64,000 bases of DNA from Hydrogenovibrio sp965140365 (GCA_965140365.1 OZ223196.1); one strand, 5' to 3'. Shown: positions 27,336 through 36,484, counted from the first letter of the stretch. Program-made: numbers and translations. The notes: generated by a model from the sequence alone, not told the origin.

Positions 27336-27440
27336 TTTACTTCCATCTTCTTAAATTCCGCTGTCTTTTAACGTAGATTTTTTCTGGTTATCTTTTTCTA
27401 TTTGACTATTCGGGCAGTCGAAGGTCTTAAATCGCTATTG

Positions 27441-27491
27441 AAAAAAATGACCAGGCCTGACTAAGCGTTGGATTCAGGCCTGGGTGTTTTT
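27441..27491. terminator. Bidirectional terminator built from two palindrome half-variants
   Basis: CCAGGCCTGA (27451-27460) and TCAGGCCTGG (27474-27483) are exact reverse complements, giving a 10-bp stem with a 13-nt loop. A run of A lies before and T-rich sequence after, so it can end the tRNA transcript and the minus-strand gene that starts its stop at 27514. Both arms are one base from the iterated palindrome. Confidence 0.75.
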
Positions 27492-27513
27492 GAAAGATGG
27501 GAAAGAAGCGCGT

Positions 27514-28281
27514 TTATAGGTGATCGGCGGCTATTTTGCGTAAGGTAGGAACCGCCAAGTCGAATTGATCGGCAAAGCTCAATGCGCGGGTCAAGCGTGC
27601 CGGAGCGGAGCGGCCCATGCATTTATGCTCCAAGTCGCCGTGGATGGCTTCATCCAAGCCCATCATGAGCTTTTCCCGGTCTTGTTGCGAATCCGTTAAG
27701 GCGTCTTGAATGTCCAAGACGTCTTGTGCCACGGCTTTCATAACGTCGCCATGCTGGTGTTTCAGTTGCTCCACATTACCATCCACCTCTAAGCCGGCAA
27801 TATTGGTGGTCAGGATGTAGAGGTTCTTTCGGACCAGTTCGTACAGCAGTTCGTTTTCGCTGTCGAGTTGAACGCAGGGTAAATCCACTTGTGAGAGGGC
27901 GTTGAAAACCAGTTTGCTGTTCGGCCCGAAAACAGGCGATGGCAATACCACTTTGCTGTCCATGCCTTTTTTCTTTTCAAACCACACGGAAATGACCGTT
28001 GGGTTTTGGATATTGGACTGTGCCCAATCTCTTGGCAGCAATTCGTTTTGCAATAAAATGACCTTGTCGGTCCAATTGGACGGGCAGTTTTGAATAGCCT
28101 GGTGAATATCGGCTTCACCCACGGCGATTAAAACGGCTTCCGGGTCCGGGATTTCAGCCGCCATTTCTTGAATGTTTTGATGACGCATTACTCCTTGGAC
28201 TGGGTATCCGAGCCTTAAAAAGCCACGCGCGAAGACGCTGCCCAGTTCTCCCAGGCCGACAACAACAATGGTTTTTTTCAT
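27514..28281 (-). CDS. NAD(P)-binding oxidoreductase-like protein
   Basis: A 255-residue protein with an N-terminal Rossmann motif VVVGLGELGSVFARGFLRLGY, like ketopantoate reductases, 6-phosphogluconate-type and prephenate dehydrogenases. A helical C-terminal half follows, with no catalytic signature I can assign. The frame opens at 28311, but ATG 28281 has AAAGGAAA upstream and starts right before the dinucleotide fold. Substrate unknown. Confidence 0.65.
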   Translation of the reverse strand: MKKTIVVVGLGELGSVFARGFLRLGYPVQGVMRHQNIQEMAAEIPDPEAVLIAVGEADIHQAIQNCPSNWTDKVILLQNELLPRDWAQSNIQNPTVISVWFEKKKGMDSKVVLPSPVFGPNSKLVFNALSQVDLPCVQLDSENELLYELVRKNLYILTTNIAGLEVDGNVEQLKHQHGDVMKAVAQDVLDIQDALTDSQQDREKLMMGLDEAIHGDLEHKCMGRSAPARLTRALSFADQFDLAVPTLRKIAADHL

Positions 28282-28452
28282 CGGTTTTCCTTTATTTTTT
28301 AAGTTTTTCAATCGCTTTCCTTTGATAAGGTCAAGCGGTTGTTTGAATGGGTAAGATTGTAACTGAAAAACTTTTCGGATTCATATCGTAAAGTTTTTAA
28401 AATATGGGGCATAATGCATTAAAATAGTGCAAAGTAACCGGGATTTTGAGGA

Positions 28453-28722
28453 ATGGATATGCAATCGCAAAAAACAAAATTTACTTGGCATTATTACGCC
28501 ATGGCCTTTGGTGTTTTGATGGCGCTGCTTGGCATGACATTGTCGGCCTGGGGCGCGGTCGCGAGTGCATTGGGGTTTAGCATTGTTTCGCATCCGGCTT
28601 TGCCTTTCAAAGGCCTGACACGTTTTATTTTTCTGATGTTATTCGTCGTATTTTATATCCTGGGTTTTCCAGATGCTTCTGTGGTGCAGGAAATGATGGC
28701 AACGGACATTTCAAAGGCGTAA
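28453..28722 (+). CDS. Small membrane protein of unknown function
   Basis: An 89-residue protein with two hydrophobic segments (about residues 15-45 and 57-71). I do not recognise a family. It ends directly at the start of the DtxR-type regulator, so the two are probably cotranscribed and possibly coupled. A TAATGCATTA palindrome at 28412-28421, 32 bp before the start, could be an operator for the neighbouring metalloregulator; this is untested. Confidence 0.6.
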   Translation: MDMQSQKTKFTWHYYAMAFGVLMALLGMTLSAWGAVASALGFSIVSHPALPFKGLTRFIFLMLFVVFYILGFPDASVVQEMMATDISKA

Positions 28723-29382
28723 ATGATGGCCAGCAAAGCACTTGAAGATTACTTGAAAATCATCTACAAACTTGAAGAGGCGAATGAGACCGATAAAGGG
28801 GTGAGTACTTCGGCGATTGCGGAGCGTTTGGCGATTTCGCAAGCTTCGGTTTCCAATATGCTCAAAAAACTGGCGGATAAAGAGTTGATCCGTTATGAGC
28901 CTTATTATGGCGTGAGTTTATCCGGTGCTGGGCGCAAAGTCGCGTTAAGCATGATTCGTAAGCACCGCATTCTGGAATTGTTTTTGGTGGAACGGCTGGG
29001 CTACCAATGGGATGAAGTGGATGAGGAAGCGGAAGTGTTGGAACACGCTATTTCCGATAAGTTAACCAACCGTATGTGGGAAGAGCTTGGCCGCCCGACG
29101 GAAGACCCTCACGGCTCGCCGATTCCGGACGAATCCGGTGAGATGGTGGAGCAAACCGCAACGCGTCTGGCGGACTGTGAGGCTGGAACAAACTTGGAAG
29201 TGGTTCGCATCCAGAACCGTTCGCCGGAAGAATTGCGTTACTTATTTTCAATCGGACTGGTGAAAGGCGCAAAGGTGCGTATTCAGCAAAAAGCACCGTT
29301 TAATGGGCCCATTTCCATTGACGTCGCCGGTGCGCAACACCCGCTGGACTATCGTCTGGCCGAATCCATTTTTGTCGCCTAA
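28723..29382 (+). CDS. DtxR/MntR family metal-dependent transcriptional regulator
   Basis: A 219-residue regulator with an N-terminal winged helix (LEDYLKIIYKLEE ... AERLAISQASVSNMLKKLADKELI), a dimerisation/metal domain with the conserved RKHRILELFLVERLG and EAEVLEHAISDKL motifs, and a C-terminal FeoA/SH3-like domain. The family represses metal uptake genes when Fe2+ or Mn2+ is bound. The SH3 domain makes it more like DtxR/IdeR than short MntR; the metal is not decidable. Confidence 0.87.
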   Translation: MMASKALEDYLKIIYKLEEANETDKGVSTSAIAERLAISQASVSNMLKKLADKELIRYEPYYGVSLSGAGRKVALSMIRKHRILELFLVERLGYQWDEVDEEAEVLEHAISDKLTNRMWEELGRPTEDPHGSPIPDESGEMVEQTATRLADCEAGTNLEVVRIQNRSPEELRYLFSIGLVKGAKVRIQQKAPFNGPISIDVAGAQHPLDYRLAESIFVA

Positions 29383-29403
29383 TGCGATGAGGAGCCTTAA
29401 ATC

Positions 29404-30501
29404 ATGACGCACCCGATTAAACAAACGGTCAATCAGGTTGAAATTCTGGCGGGCTTAACCACGGCGGTTGTCTGGATTGATAAGAACGAAAATATCGGAT
29501 TTATTAATCTGGCCGGGGCCGAGTTGCTTCAGCTGAGTGCCCAACGTGTCATTGGCATGAACTGGCGTTATATTTTGCCACGCCTGCTGGATGATATTCA
29601 TGCCTGCGGTACCGGCCGTCTGACGATTCACGAGTATACGATTCGTTTGCCGGATGCCCAGAAAATTCATGTGACCTGTACCATCTCCTATTATGAAATG
29701 GATGGTGATGATGGCTGGTTGATTGAACTTTATAACACGGAACGTCATCATCGGATTGCCGAAGAAGATGAGCGTTGGCATCAGTATGAAGCCGGAAATT
29801 TGTTAGTACGCACTCTGGCGCATGAAATCAAGAATCCGCTGGCCGGTATTTACGGCTCGACTCAATTATTGCAAAAGCGCTTTCCGGACAATGATAAAGC
29901 CGACCAGTTTCTGGAAGTGATTCTACGCGAGGTCAAACGGTTGCAAAACTTGGTGGACCGTATGCTGGGGCCACGCGGTGACTCGGATAAAGAACCGTAT
30001 AACATCCATGAGTTGATTGGTTATGTGATTGACGTGGTGCGAGGTGAAAAACCGGATAACGTCTTTATCAAGCTGGATTACGACCCGAGTATCCCTGAGA
30101 TTTCGATGGATTTCGAGGCGATGGTTCAGGCCTTGTTGAATTTGGTGAAGAACGCGATTCAGGCGATGGAAAAGCATGGTGGCATTTTGACGTTGAAAAC
30201 GCGTGTTGAATCCAAGTTTACGCTGGGCACCAAAACCTATCCGCTGGTCGCGGTGATCAGCGTCATGGACGAGGGTGAAGGGATTGCGCCGGATGTGTTT
30301 GATTCCATTTTTTATCCAATGGTCAGCAGTAAGAAAAACGGTTCCGGTTTGGGATTGTCGGTATCGCAAAACATTGTGCGAAAGCATGGCGGTTTGATTG
30401 TCGCGCAAAGTGAGCCGGGGAATACGGTGTTTAATATTTATTTACCGTTCGACCATAATCGGAATGAAACACAGCGATTATTGCGTAAAGAGCGTTCTTA
30501 A
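29404..30501 (+). CDS. glnL: Nitrogen regulation sensor kinase NtrB
   Basis: A 365-residue soluble kinase: PAS domain at ~12-115, H-box with His-140 in LAHEIKNPLAGI, N-box NLVKNAIQAM, and ATP-binding G boxes (DEGEGIAPDVF, GSGLGLSVSQNIV). NtrB phosphorylates NtrC under nitrogen limitation and is switched to phosphatase by PII, whose gene lies ~2.4 kb downstream on the other strand. GAGGAG precedes the ATG. Confidence 0.94.
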   Translation: MTHPIKQTVNQVEILAGLTTAVVWIDKNENIGFINLAGAELLQLSAQRVIGMNWRYILPRLLDDIHACGTGRLTIHEYTIRLPDAQKIHVTCTISYYEMDGDDGWLIELYNTERHHRIAEEDERWHQYEAGNLLVRTLAHEIKNPLAGIYGSTQLLQKRFPDNDKADQFLEVILREVKRLQNLVDRMLGPRGDSDKEPYNIHELIGYVIDVVRGEKPDNVFIKLDYDPSIPEISMDFEAMVQALLNLVKNAIQAMEKHGGILTLKTRVESKFTLGTKTYPLVAVISVMDEGEGIAPDVFDSIFYPMVSSKKNGSGLGLSVSQNIVRKHGGLIVAQSEPGNTVFNIYLPFDHNRNETQRLLRKERS

Positions 30502-30575
30502 TATTTTTAACGGATTTAAGCGAAGCGGCTTGAGTGAATCGTAAACAAGCAAGCATGAGTTGATAGGAAAACGGC

Positions 30576-32027
30576 ATGGAACAAGAAACAAATGGAAATC
30601 ATTCGGACCCAGTGGTTTGGATTGTGGATGATGACGCCTCCATTCGATGGGTTTTAACGGAATCTCTTGAAGACAGGCCTTACATTATTCGAGCATTCGA
30701 TTCGGCGTTTGAAGCCCTTCGAAACCTGCACGAAGAACGCCCGACCGTGGTCATTTCGGATGTGCGTATGCCGGGGATGGACGGTTTGGAATTCATGGAA
30801 GCCATTCACGAGCAAGATAAAGATATTCCGGTCATTATCATGACGGCGCATGCGGATTTGGATACGGCGGTGAAGTCATTCCAGAGCCGTGCGTTTGAGT
30901 ATTTACCCAAGCCATTTGAAATCGACGATGCGTTGATGATTATTGACCGGGCGGTTAAGCGTCAGATGTCGGGCGGCAAGCGGGTACGAAAATCCAAACA
31001 GGCCAAGCAGCCGTTGAATATCATTGGTTCGGCACCGTCAATGCAGGAAGTTTTCCGGATTCTTGGCCGGGTTTCACAGTTGGATGTGACGGTGTTGATT
31101 ACCGGTGAAACCGGGACGGGGAAAGAACTGGTTGCTCGAGCTTTGTATGAATTGAGCGGTCGGTCAAACCGGCCTTTTGTGGCGATCAATACCGCCGCCA
31201 TTCCGCGCGATTTGCTGGAGTCGGAATTGTTCGGGCATGAGAAAGGGGCCTTTACCGGGGCGCACACGCAACGCATGGGGCGCTTTGAAGAGGCCAATGG
31301 CGGCACTTTGTTTTTGGATGAAATCGGCGACATGCCGGTGGACTTGCAAACCCGTTTATTGCGGGTTTTGAATGACGGCACTTTTTATCGCGTCGGCGGG
31401 AAAACGCCGATTAAAACCGATGTGCGTATTGTCGCCGCGACACACCAGAATATGCAAGAACTGGTCAAGCAGGGGCGCTTCCGTGAGGATTTGCTCTACC
31501 GGTTGAATGTGATTCGAATCAAAGTACCGGCACTGCGTGAACGCCGTGAGGACATTTTACCGATTGTGCGCTATTACTTGACGGAAGAGGCCAAAACTTA
31601 TGGTCTGGAAGAGAAGCGTTTAAGCAAACCGGTCGAGAAATATTTAGCGGAATTACCTTGGCCGGGGAATGTGCGCCAAATCCGCAGTTTGTGCACCTGG
31701 TTGACCATTATGGCGCCGGACAAAACCGTCTATATGGAAGACTTGCCGTTGGAGTTGCAAAACGATTCCGAGCCGATGAGTGGCGTGGATGGTGGTTCTG
31801 GCGACGTGTCGGAGGATTGGGAGACACCGCTTCGTCTCTGGTCGAAAAATTTCCTGAATGCCGGTAAAACCGAATTGCACACTGAAGCGGAGAAAATTTT
31901 TGAGAAGGCGTTGATTGAGGTAGCGATGAAACACAGTATGAATCATCGCCAGAAAGCCGCGCAGTTGCTCGGGTGGGGGCGAAATACCTTAACGCGTAAA
32001 ACCCAAGCGTTGGGGCTGGATGAATAA
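30576..32027 (+). CDS. glnG: Nitrogen regulation response regulator NtrC (sigma54 activator)
   Basis: A 483-residue enhancer-binding protein: receiver domain with acidic pocket DDD at 18-20 and phospho-Asp-62 (ISDVRMPGMDG), AAA+ domain with Walker A GETGTGKE, the sigma54-contact loop GAFTGA and Walker B GGTLFLDEIGD, and a C-terminal Fis-type helix-turn-helix (RQKAAQLLGWGRNTLTRK). It activates sigma54 promoters such as the one before the PII gene at 33.3 kb. Confidence 0.96.
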   Translation: MEQETNGNHSDPVVWIVDDDASIRWVLTESLEDRPYIIRAFDSAFEALRNLHEERPTVVISDVRMPGMDGLEFMEAIHEQDKDIPVIIMTAHADLDTAVKSFQSRAFEYLPKPFEIDDALMIIDRAVKRQMSGGKRVRKSKQAKQPLNIIGSAPSMQEVFRILGRVSQLDVTVLITGETGTGKELVARALYELSGRSNRPFVAINTAAIPRDLLESELFGHEKGAFTGAHTQRMGRFEEANGGTLFLDEIGDMPVDLQTRLLRVLNDGTFYRVGGKTPIKTDVRIVAATHQNMQELVKQGRFREDLLYRLNVIRIKVPALRERREDILPIVRYYLTEEAKTYGLEEKRLSKPVEKYLAELPWPGNVRQIRSLCTWLTIMAPDKTVYMEDLPLELQNDSEPMSGVDGGSGDVSEDWETPLRLWSKNFLNAGKTELHTEAEKIFEKALIEVAMKHSMNHRQKAAQLLGWGRNTLTRKTQALGLDE

Positions 32028-32065
32028 GCCGTTCGGTTTGTGAGCCGTTTGGGTGTGATGAACGG

Positions 32066-32854
32066 ATGCTAAAAGAGTTTTTTCAATTTTATACCACGCC
32101 GTCATCGCGTTTGGCGCGCAAGATGGGCTTTTTGCATGAAGCCATCGCCATGTCCGCGCGTCATCAACGCTGTCAGCAGACCTGGCAGCCGCATTTCGAG
32201 CAATGTCAGGCGGCTATTCGAGAAGCCGTCGCGCAGTGTAAATCCTTTCGGCATATGGTTGTTTTGGGGGCGGGTTCCCTGAATGACATTCCACTACCTT
32301 TCTTAAGCCAAACATTTGATTCCGTCACCCTGGTGGACATGGTGTTTTTAAAGCCGGCGCGCCGTATGGCGGCCGACTTCGATAATGTAACGCTCTTGGA
32401 GGCCGATGTCAGTGGTTGCCTGGCCCAGGTTGAGCATGGTGGAACCTCAGTGGAGCCGCCGCGTTTGGCCGGGGTGGAGCCGCCAGTCGTCGATTGTGTG
32501 GTATCGTTGAACCTGGTCACGCAATTGCCGTTGATTCCAGCGCGTTGGTTGATGGAACGGTTTGAATTATCGGAAGACAAAACCGACCGTTTTGGTAAAG
32601 CCTTGATTCAGGCCCACTTGGATTATTTGAATTGCTTTGGCGGAGTAAGATGCCTGATTGCCGATCGAGAAATGCGGGAATACGACCGCAGTGGTCGATT
32701 AATGGATCAATTGGACCCAGCTTGGGGGGTCTCATTACCGGCGTATGAGCATGCTTGGGAGTGGGAAGTGGTTCCGTTTGGTGAATCGAGCGAGCGCGCA
32801 GATCGGTGCCAGAGAAATCGTGTTGGCGTATCGATTTGGTCAGAGCGGTTTTAG
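32066..32854 (+). CDS. Putative Rossmann/SAM-methyltransferase-like protein
   Basis: A 262-residue protein not firmly assignable. The stretch HMVVLGAGSLNDIPLPFL followed by VTLVDMVFLKPA has the look of SAM motif I and the strand-2 acidic residue, and VVSLNLVTQLPLIP resembles a motif IV region. No signal peptide or membrane segment. It follows ntrC by 38 bp and precedes a palindromic terminator. Confidence 0.5.
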   Translation: MLKEFFQFYTTPSSRLARKMGFLHEAIAMSARHQRCQQTWQPHFEQCQAAIREAVAQCKSFRHMVVLGAGSLNDIPLPFLSQTFDSVTLVDMVFLKPARRMAADFDNVTLLEADVSGCLAQVEHGGTSVEPPRLAGVEPPVVDCVVSLNLVTQLPLIPARWLMERFELSEDKTDRFGKALIQAHLDYLNCFGGVRCLIADREMREYDRSGRLMDQLDPAWGVSLPAYEHAWEWEVVPFGESSERADRCQRNRVGVSIWSERF

Positions 32855-32881
32855 ATGGGTGAATATAAAATGGGTGGATAC

Positions 32882-32910
32882 AAAAAACGACCAGGCCTGG
32901 TCGTTTTTTT
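32882..32910. terminator. Bidirectional terminator containing CCAGGCCTGG
   Basis: The exact palindrome at 32891-32900 is extended by ACGA/TCGT pairs and flanked by six A and seven T, making a symmetric terminator between two convergent genes. Confidence 0.9.
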
Positions 32911-32932
32911 ATAAAGTGAAAAGGGCGAAGAC

Positions 32933-33271
32933 TTACAAGGCTTCCGGCCCGGTTTCACCGGTACGGATGCGAACCGTTTGCTCAATGGCGGTAACAAAGA
33001 TTTTACCATCGCCGATTTTACCGGTTTGCGCTGTTTGAGTGATGGCCTCAATGACTTGATCCACTTTATCTTCACTGACCGCAATCTCCAATTTCAATTT
33101 CGGTAGGAAGTCGACGACATATTCAGCGCCGCGATACATTTCGGTATGCCCTTTCTGACGACCGTAGCCTTTGACGTCAATCACGGTCATACCGTGCACG
33201 CCGATTTCGTGCAAGGCTTCGCGCACATCGTCCAGTTTAAAAGGCTTGATAATCGCAGTAACCATTTTCAT
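32933..33271 (-). CDS. glnK: Nitrogen regulatory protein PII (GlnB/GlnK)
   Basis: A 112-residue PII trimer subunit starting MKMVTAIIKPFKL; the three codons further upstream are dropped because GAGGAA lies 8 bases before this ATG. The T-loop with uridylylation Tyr-51 (MYRGAEYVVDFLPK) and the GKIFV region are intact. A sigma54-type promoter upstream argues for the nitrogen-regulated paralogue GlnK rather than constitutive GlnB; no amtB gene is adjacent, so the symbol is tentative. Confidence 0.9.
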   Translation of the reverse strand: MKMVTAIIKPFKLDDVREALHEIGVHGMTVIDVKGYGRQKGHTEMYRGAEYVVDFLPKLKLEIAVSEDKVDQVIEAITQTAQTGKIGDGKIFVTAIEQTVRIRTGETGPEAL

Positions 33272-33317
33272 AAAAAACATTCCTCGTATTGGGATTTCAT
33301 TTTATTTATTGTTGCAG

Positions 33318-33333
33318 TGCAAAGCTTGAGCCT
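33318..33333 (-). promoter_or_regulatory. sigma54 (-24/-12) promoter for the PII gene
   Basis: Read on the minus strand, AGGCTC-N5-TTGCA matches TGGCAC-N5-TTGCA with the invariant GG and GC at correct spacing. The predicted start is about 36 nt before the PII start codon. Confidence 0.7.
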
Positions 33334-33400
33334 TGTCCTGATGATGTAACGCATTGAACGTTTTCACGGTTTTGAGTTTTCTCAGGACGGCCGCTGGGAC

Positions 33401-34291
33401 CTAAGGCGTATTTTCCTGCGCTGAAAAATTATCTTCTGCATATTGTGCCAGCATTTGGCCCATTTGAATAGGGCTATTTTCGGCTATTTGTCCCAGGCCT
33501 GGCATTTTGCCTTCCGGGCTGAGTAGGATGACGGTGGACCCCATATTGAAACGACCAATTTCCTGGCCTTTGCTAAAGTGTTGTTCGTCTTTTCGGTAGT
33601 CCCAGTGTTGTAACGTGGGCAAGTAATCCGGAGTGATTTTGCCTTGCCAGACGGTTTCCATGCTGCCCACGAAGATGGCACCGACCATGATCAGGCAGAA
33701 GGGGCCGTGTTCGTTTTCGAAGCGGATGACCAAGCGTTCGTTACGGGCAAAAAGACCGTCGACATTGCGAACGGTCGCCGGATTGACGGCGAAGAGGTCG
33801 CCTGGCACGTACGTCATAGACAGCAGTTTGCCGTTGGCCGGCATGTGAATGCGGTGGTAATCCTGTGGGGACAGGTAGATGACGCAGCTGTCGCCGTTGT
33901 TGTAAGTTTTGGCGTATTCGATGTCGCCGCCCAGCAAGGCTTCCAATGAATAGTCATGGCATTTGGCTTGAATCATGGTGTGGCCTTGGATGGCTTGCGA
34001 TTGGCTGATGACGCCGTCCACCGGGCTGCACCAGGCCTGGGCGTTTTCGTCAATCGGACGCAACTCGGGTTTCAGGGCACGCGTGAAAAAGGCGTTGAAA
34101 TGCGGGTAATTCTCGAAGTCTTCGTCTTCCGCTTCGGAAACGTCGATTTTATAGGCCTTTGTCATCAATTTGATGGTGGTGTTCTTAATCCAAGGCTGAC
34201 GGATGTGCATAAACCAGTGCATGCCTTTGGAAAGCAGTTGCTGGGGCAAGATATACTGGGGAACAACCTTGAAAAAATCGGTAAATCGCAT
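33401..34291 (-). CDS. psd: Phosphatidylserine decarboxylase proenzyme
   Basis: Psd makes phosphatidylethanolamine at the inner membrane and self-cleaves to form a pyruvoyl group. The 296 residues (start at MRFTDFFKVVPQYILPQ; the frame opens 11 codons earlier) include YHRIHMPANG and the cleavage motif in FNMGSTVILL, where MGST stands for the more usual LGST. Two exact CCAGGCCTGG copies lie in the gene, at 33493-33502 and 34031-34040. Confidence 0.95.
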   Translation of the reverse strand: MRFTDFFKVVPQYILPQQLLSKGMHWFMHIRQPWIKNTTIKLMTKAYKIDVSEAEDEDFENYPHFNAFFTRALKPELRPIDENAQAWCSPVDGVISQSQAIQGHTMIQAKCHDYSLEALLGGDIEYAKTYNNGDSCVIYLSPQDYHRIHMPANGKLLSMTYVPGDLFAVNPATVRNVDGLFARNERLVIRFENEHGPFCLIMVGAIFVGSMETVWQGKITPDYLPTLQHWDYRKDEQHFSKGQEIGRFNMGSTVILLSPEGKMPGLGQIAENSPIQMGQMLAQYAEDNFSAQENTP

Positions 34292-34420
34292 TCGGGGAAC
34301 CTGTGTTATGTTTAATCTCATCAATGCTTGTTTATCGCGCTTGGTGTTTGAAGCCTTAAGCCGGAACCTGAGCGGCCTCGCATGTCAAAATAAATTCCGT
34401 GACAAACGCAAAGTAGCATT

Positions 34421-34687
34421 AAGGAACCGTTGCTTGAATCCGTTTGAGGTTCTGCGGGACTTAAAGCCCACCTATTCTAGGCGTGGCTCGCGGACCTTAG
34501 TTTTTCTAAGGCCAAGAGCCATAACAACGAAGAGGTGGGCTTTATGCCTCGCCCGAAGGGGCTTAGCCAAGTTTCCGACTTCTGCGTTATCCTTTTTCGC
34601 GGTATCCAGATGGCCCTTCAAAAGGAGGCCTTGAAGACGAAAACTTGGCGTTGCCAGAATCCAAACCGATTCAATCAGCGGTTCCTT
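34421..34687. repeat. 267-bp structured inverted-repeat element (possible ncRNA or MITE)
   Basis: The ends AAGGAACCG (34421-34429) and CGGTTCCTT (34679-34687) are exact complements, and the repeat continues inward (TTGAATC with GATTCAA) for ~34 bp with few mismatches. Inside are a 12-bp perfect stem 34462-34473/34533-34544 capped by nested hairpins (TGGCTC/GAGCCA, CCTTAG/CTAAGG), and a second arm 34566-34574/34641-34649 (9 bp, extended with mismatches). No credible coding frame. It does not match 6S, tmRNA, RNase P or SRP RNA signatures I know. It fills most of the gap between psd and argG. Confidence 0.6.
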
Positions 34688-34755
34688 TAAAAAACAGTTG
34701 ATTTTAATGTATAATTCGCGCGATTAACAGAATTACTTTTTAACAAGGAAATCGC

Positions 34756-35967
34756 ATGTCGGAAATTAAAAAAGTCGTTTTGGCCTACTCGGGTGGTCTG
34801 GATACGTCAATTATCGCCAAATGGTTGCAAGAAGAATATCAATGTGAGGTGGTGACTTTTACCGCCGATATCGGACAGGGCGAAGAAGTGGAGCCGGCTC
34901 GTGCCAAAGCGCAAGCCATGGGCATCAAAGAGATTTATATTGAAGACCTGCGAGAAGAGTTTGCACGCGATTTCGTTTTTCCGATGATGCGCGCCAATGC
35001 GATTTACGAAGGCGAGTACCGTTTGGGGACGTCCATTGCGCGTCCATTGATTTCAAAACGCTTGGTGGAAATCGCTCAGGAAACCGGTGCCGATGCGATT
35101 TCGCACGGCGCGACCGGCAAAGGGAACGATCAGGTACGTTTCGAATTGAACGCTTATGCCTTGATGCCGGACGTCAAAGTCATCGCGCCTTGGCGTGAGT
35201 GGGATTTGCTGTCACGTGAAAAGCTGATGGCCTATGCCGAAGAGCATAATATCAGCATCGAGAAAAAACAAGGTAAGAAATCACCTTACTCGATGGACGC
35301 CAACCTGCTGCACATTTCCTATGAAGGTGGCATTATCGAAGACCCTGCCAATGAGCCGGAAGAAGACATGTGGCTATGGTCGGTTTCGCCGGAAAACGCG
35401 CCGGATAAGCCAACTTATCTCACCATCGGTTATGAAAAAGGCGACATCGTATCCATCAATGGCGAGGCCATGTCACCGGCGACGGTCATGGAATACCTGA
35501 ATAAGGTGGGTGGTGAAAACGGCATCGGTCGTGACGATTTGGTGGAAAACCGTTTTGTGGGCATGAAAGCGCGCGGCTGTTATGAAACGCCGGCTGGTAC
35601 CATTATGCTGAAAGCACACAGAGCGATGGAATCCTTGACGCTAGACCGTAACGCGGCGCACTTGAAAGATGAGTTGATGCCGAAATACGCAGAAATGATC
35701 TACAACGGGTTCTGGTTCAGCCCGGAGCGTGAAATGTTGCAGGCTCTGATTGATCACTCGCAACAGAATGTCTCCGGTGAGGTTCGCCTGAAACTGTATA
35801 AAGGCAATGTGATTGTGGTGGGGCGTACGTCCGACAACAGTCTGTTTGATGAAGACATCGCCACTTTCGAAGACGATGGCGGTGCCTATAACCACAAGGA
35901 TGCGGAAGGCTTCATCAAGTTGAATGCATTGCGCTTGAGAACGGCCGCTAAGAAGCGCGGCAAGTAA
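34756..35967 (+). CDS. argG: Argininosuccinate synthase
   Basis: ArgG joins citrulline and aspartate using ATP. The 403 residues start with the PP-loop AYSGGLDTSIIAKWL and contain SHGATGKGNDQVRFEL, DANLLHISYEGG and the C-terminal GVVRVKLYKG-like oligomerisation region. AAGGAAA lies before the ATG. A TATAAT at 34710-34715, ~40 bp upstream with a weak -35, is the probable -10. Confidence 0.97.
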   Translation: MSEIKKVVLAYSGGLDTSIIAKWLQEEYQCEVVTFTADIGQGEEVEPARAKAQAMGIKEIYIEDLREEFARDFVFPMMRANAIYEGEYRLGTSIARPLISKRLVEIAQETGADAISHGATGKGNDQVRFELNAYALMPDVKVIAPWREWDLLSREKLMAYAEEHNISIEKKQGKKSPYSMDANLLHISYEGGIIEDPANEPEEDMWLWSVSPENAPDKPTYLTIGYEKGDIVSINGEAMSPATVMEYLNKVGGENGIGRDDLVENRFVGMKARGCYETPAGTIMLKAHRAMESLTLDRNAAHLKDELMPKYAEMIYNGFWFSPEREMLQALIDHSQQNVSGEVRLKLYKGNVIVVGRTSDNSLFDEDIATFEDDGGAYNHKDAEGFIKLNALRLRTAAKKRGK

Positions 35968-35986
35968 GGTTCAGGCCAAACTTGCC

Positions 35987-36484
35987 ATGAAGACACATCC
36001 GCCGAAACCGGTTCGCTGGACGGATTTGAACCGCCATCCGGTGATGTGGCTGGGCTTCGGGTTCGGCTCTGGCCTGGCTCCGAAAGGGCCGGGAACGGCC
36101 GGCACGTTGTTGGGGTTGCTGTTGTTCGTGCCCATTTTACTGTGGAGCGAGATGGCGGCTTGGGCCCTGTTGGTGTTGAGCCTAGTGTTCGGCAGTTATA
36201 TTTGTGGTGAATCGGCGCGCCGAATCGGTGTGCATGACCACGGTGGGATTGTTTGGGACGAGTTTGTGGGCATCTGGTTGGTGCTGCTGGCTCTGCCGGA
36301 GCAGTCCTGGCTTTATTGGACAATGGCGTTCATTTTTTTCAGAATTTTCGATATTTTGAAACCTTGGCCGATTCGTTGGGCCGACCAAAAGGTGTCCGGC
36401 GGCTTCGGGATTATGCTGGATGACATAATGGCAGCTTGTTACGCCATAATTATTATTTGGGCCCTGCAAACTGGCTTTTTATAA
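35987..36484 (+). CDS. pgpA: Phosphatidylglycerophosphatase A
   Basis: A 165-residue membrane phosphatase that makes phosphatidylglycerol. The family motifs are clear: GFGSGLAPKGPGTAGTL near residues 24-40, HDHGGIVWDEFVGIW, and FRIFDILKPWPIRW followed by GFGIMLDDIMA, with about four hydrophobic segments. It follows argG by 19 bp with only a weak ribosome site. Confidence 0.94.
   Translation: MKTHPPKPVRWTDLNRHPVMWLGFGFGSGLAPKGPGTAGTLLGLLLFVPILLWSEMAAWALLVLSLVFGSYICGESARRIGVHDHGGIVWDEFVGIWLVLLALPEQSWLYWTMAFIFFRIFDILKPWPIRWADQKVSGGFGIMLDDIMAACYAIIIIWALQTGFL

Noticed and set aside
34203..34634. 143-codon open frame across the psd start and the structured element
   Set aside because: Composition is Arg/Ser/Leu-rich without domain, it overlaps psd antisense and the stems of the inverted-repeat element; no ribosome site.
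34421..34687. 6S RNA, tmRNA or RNase P RNA
   Set aside because: Highly structured, but lacks the conserved sequences of those RNAs that I can recall, and is too long for 6S.
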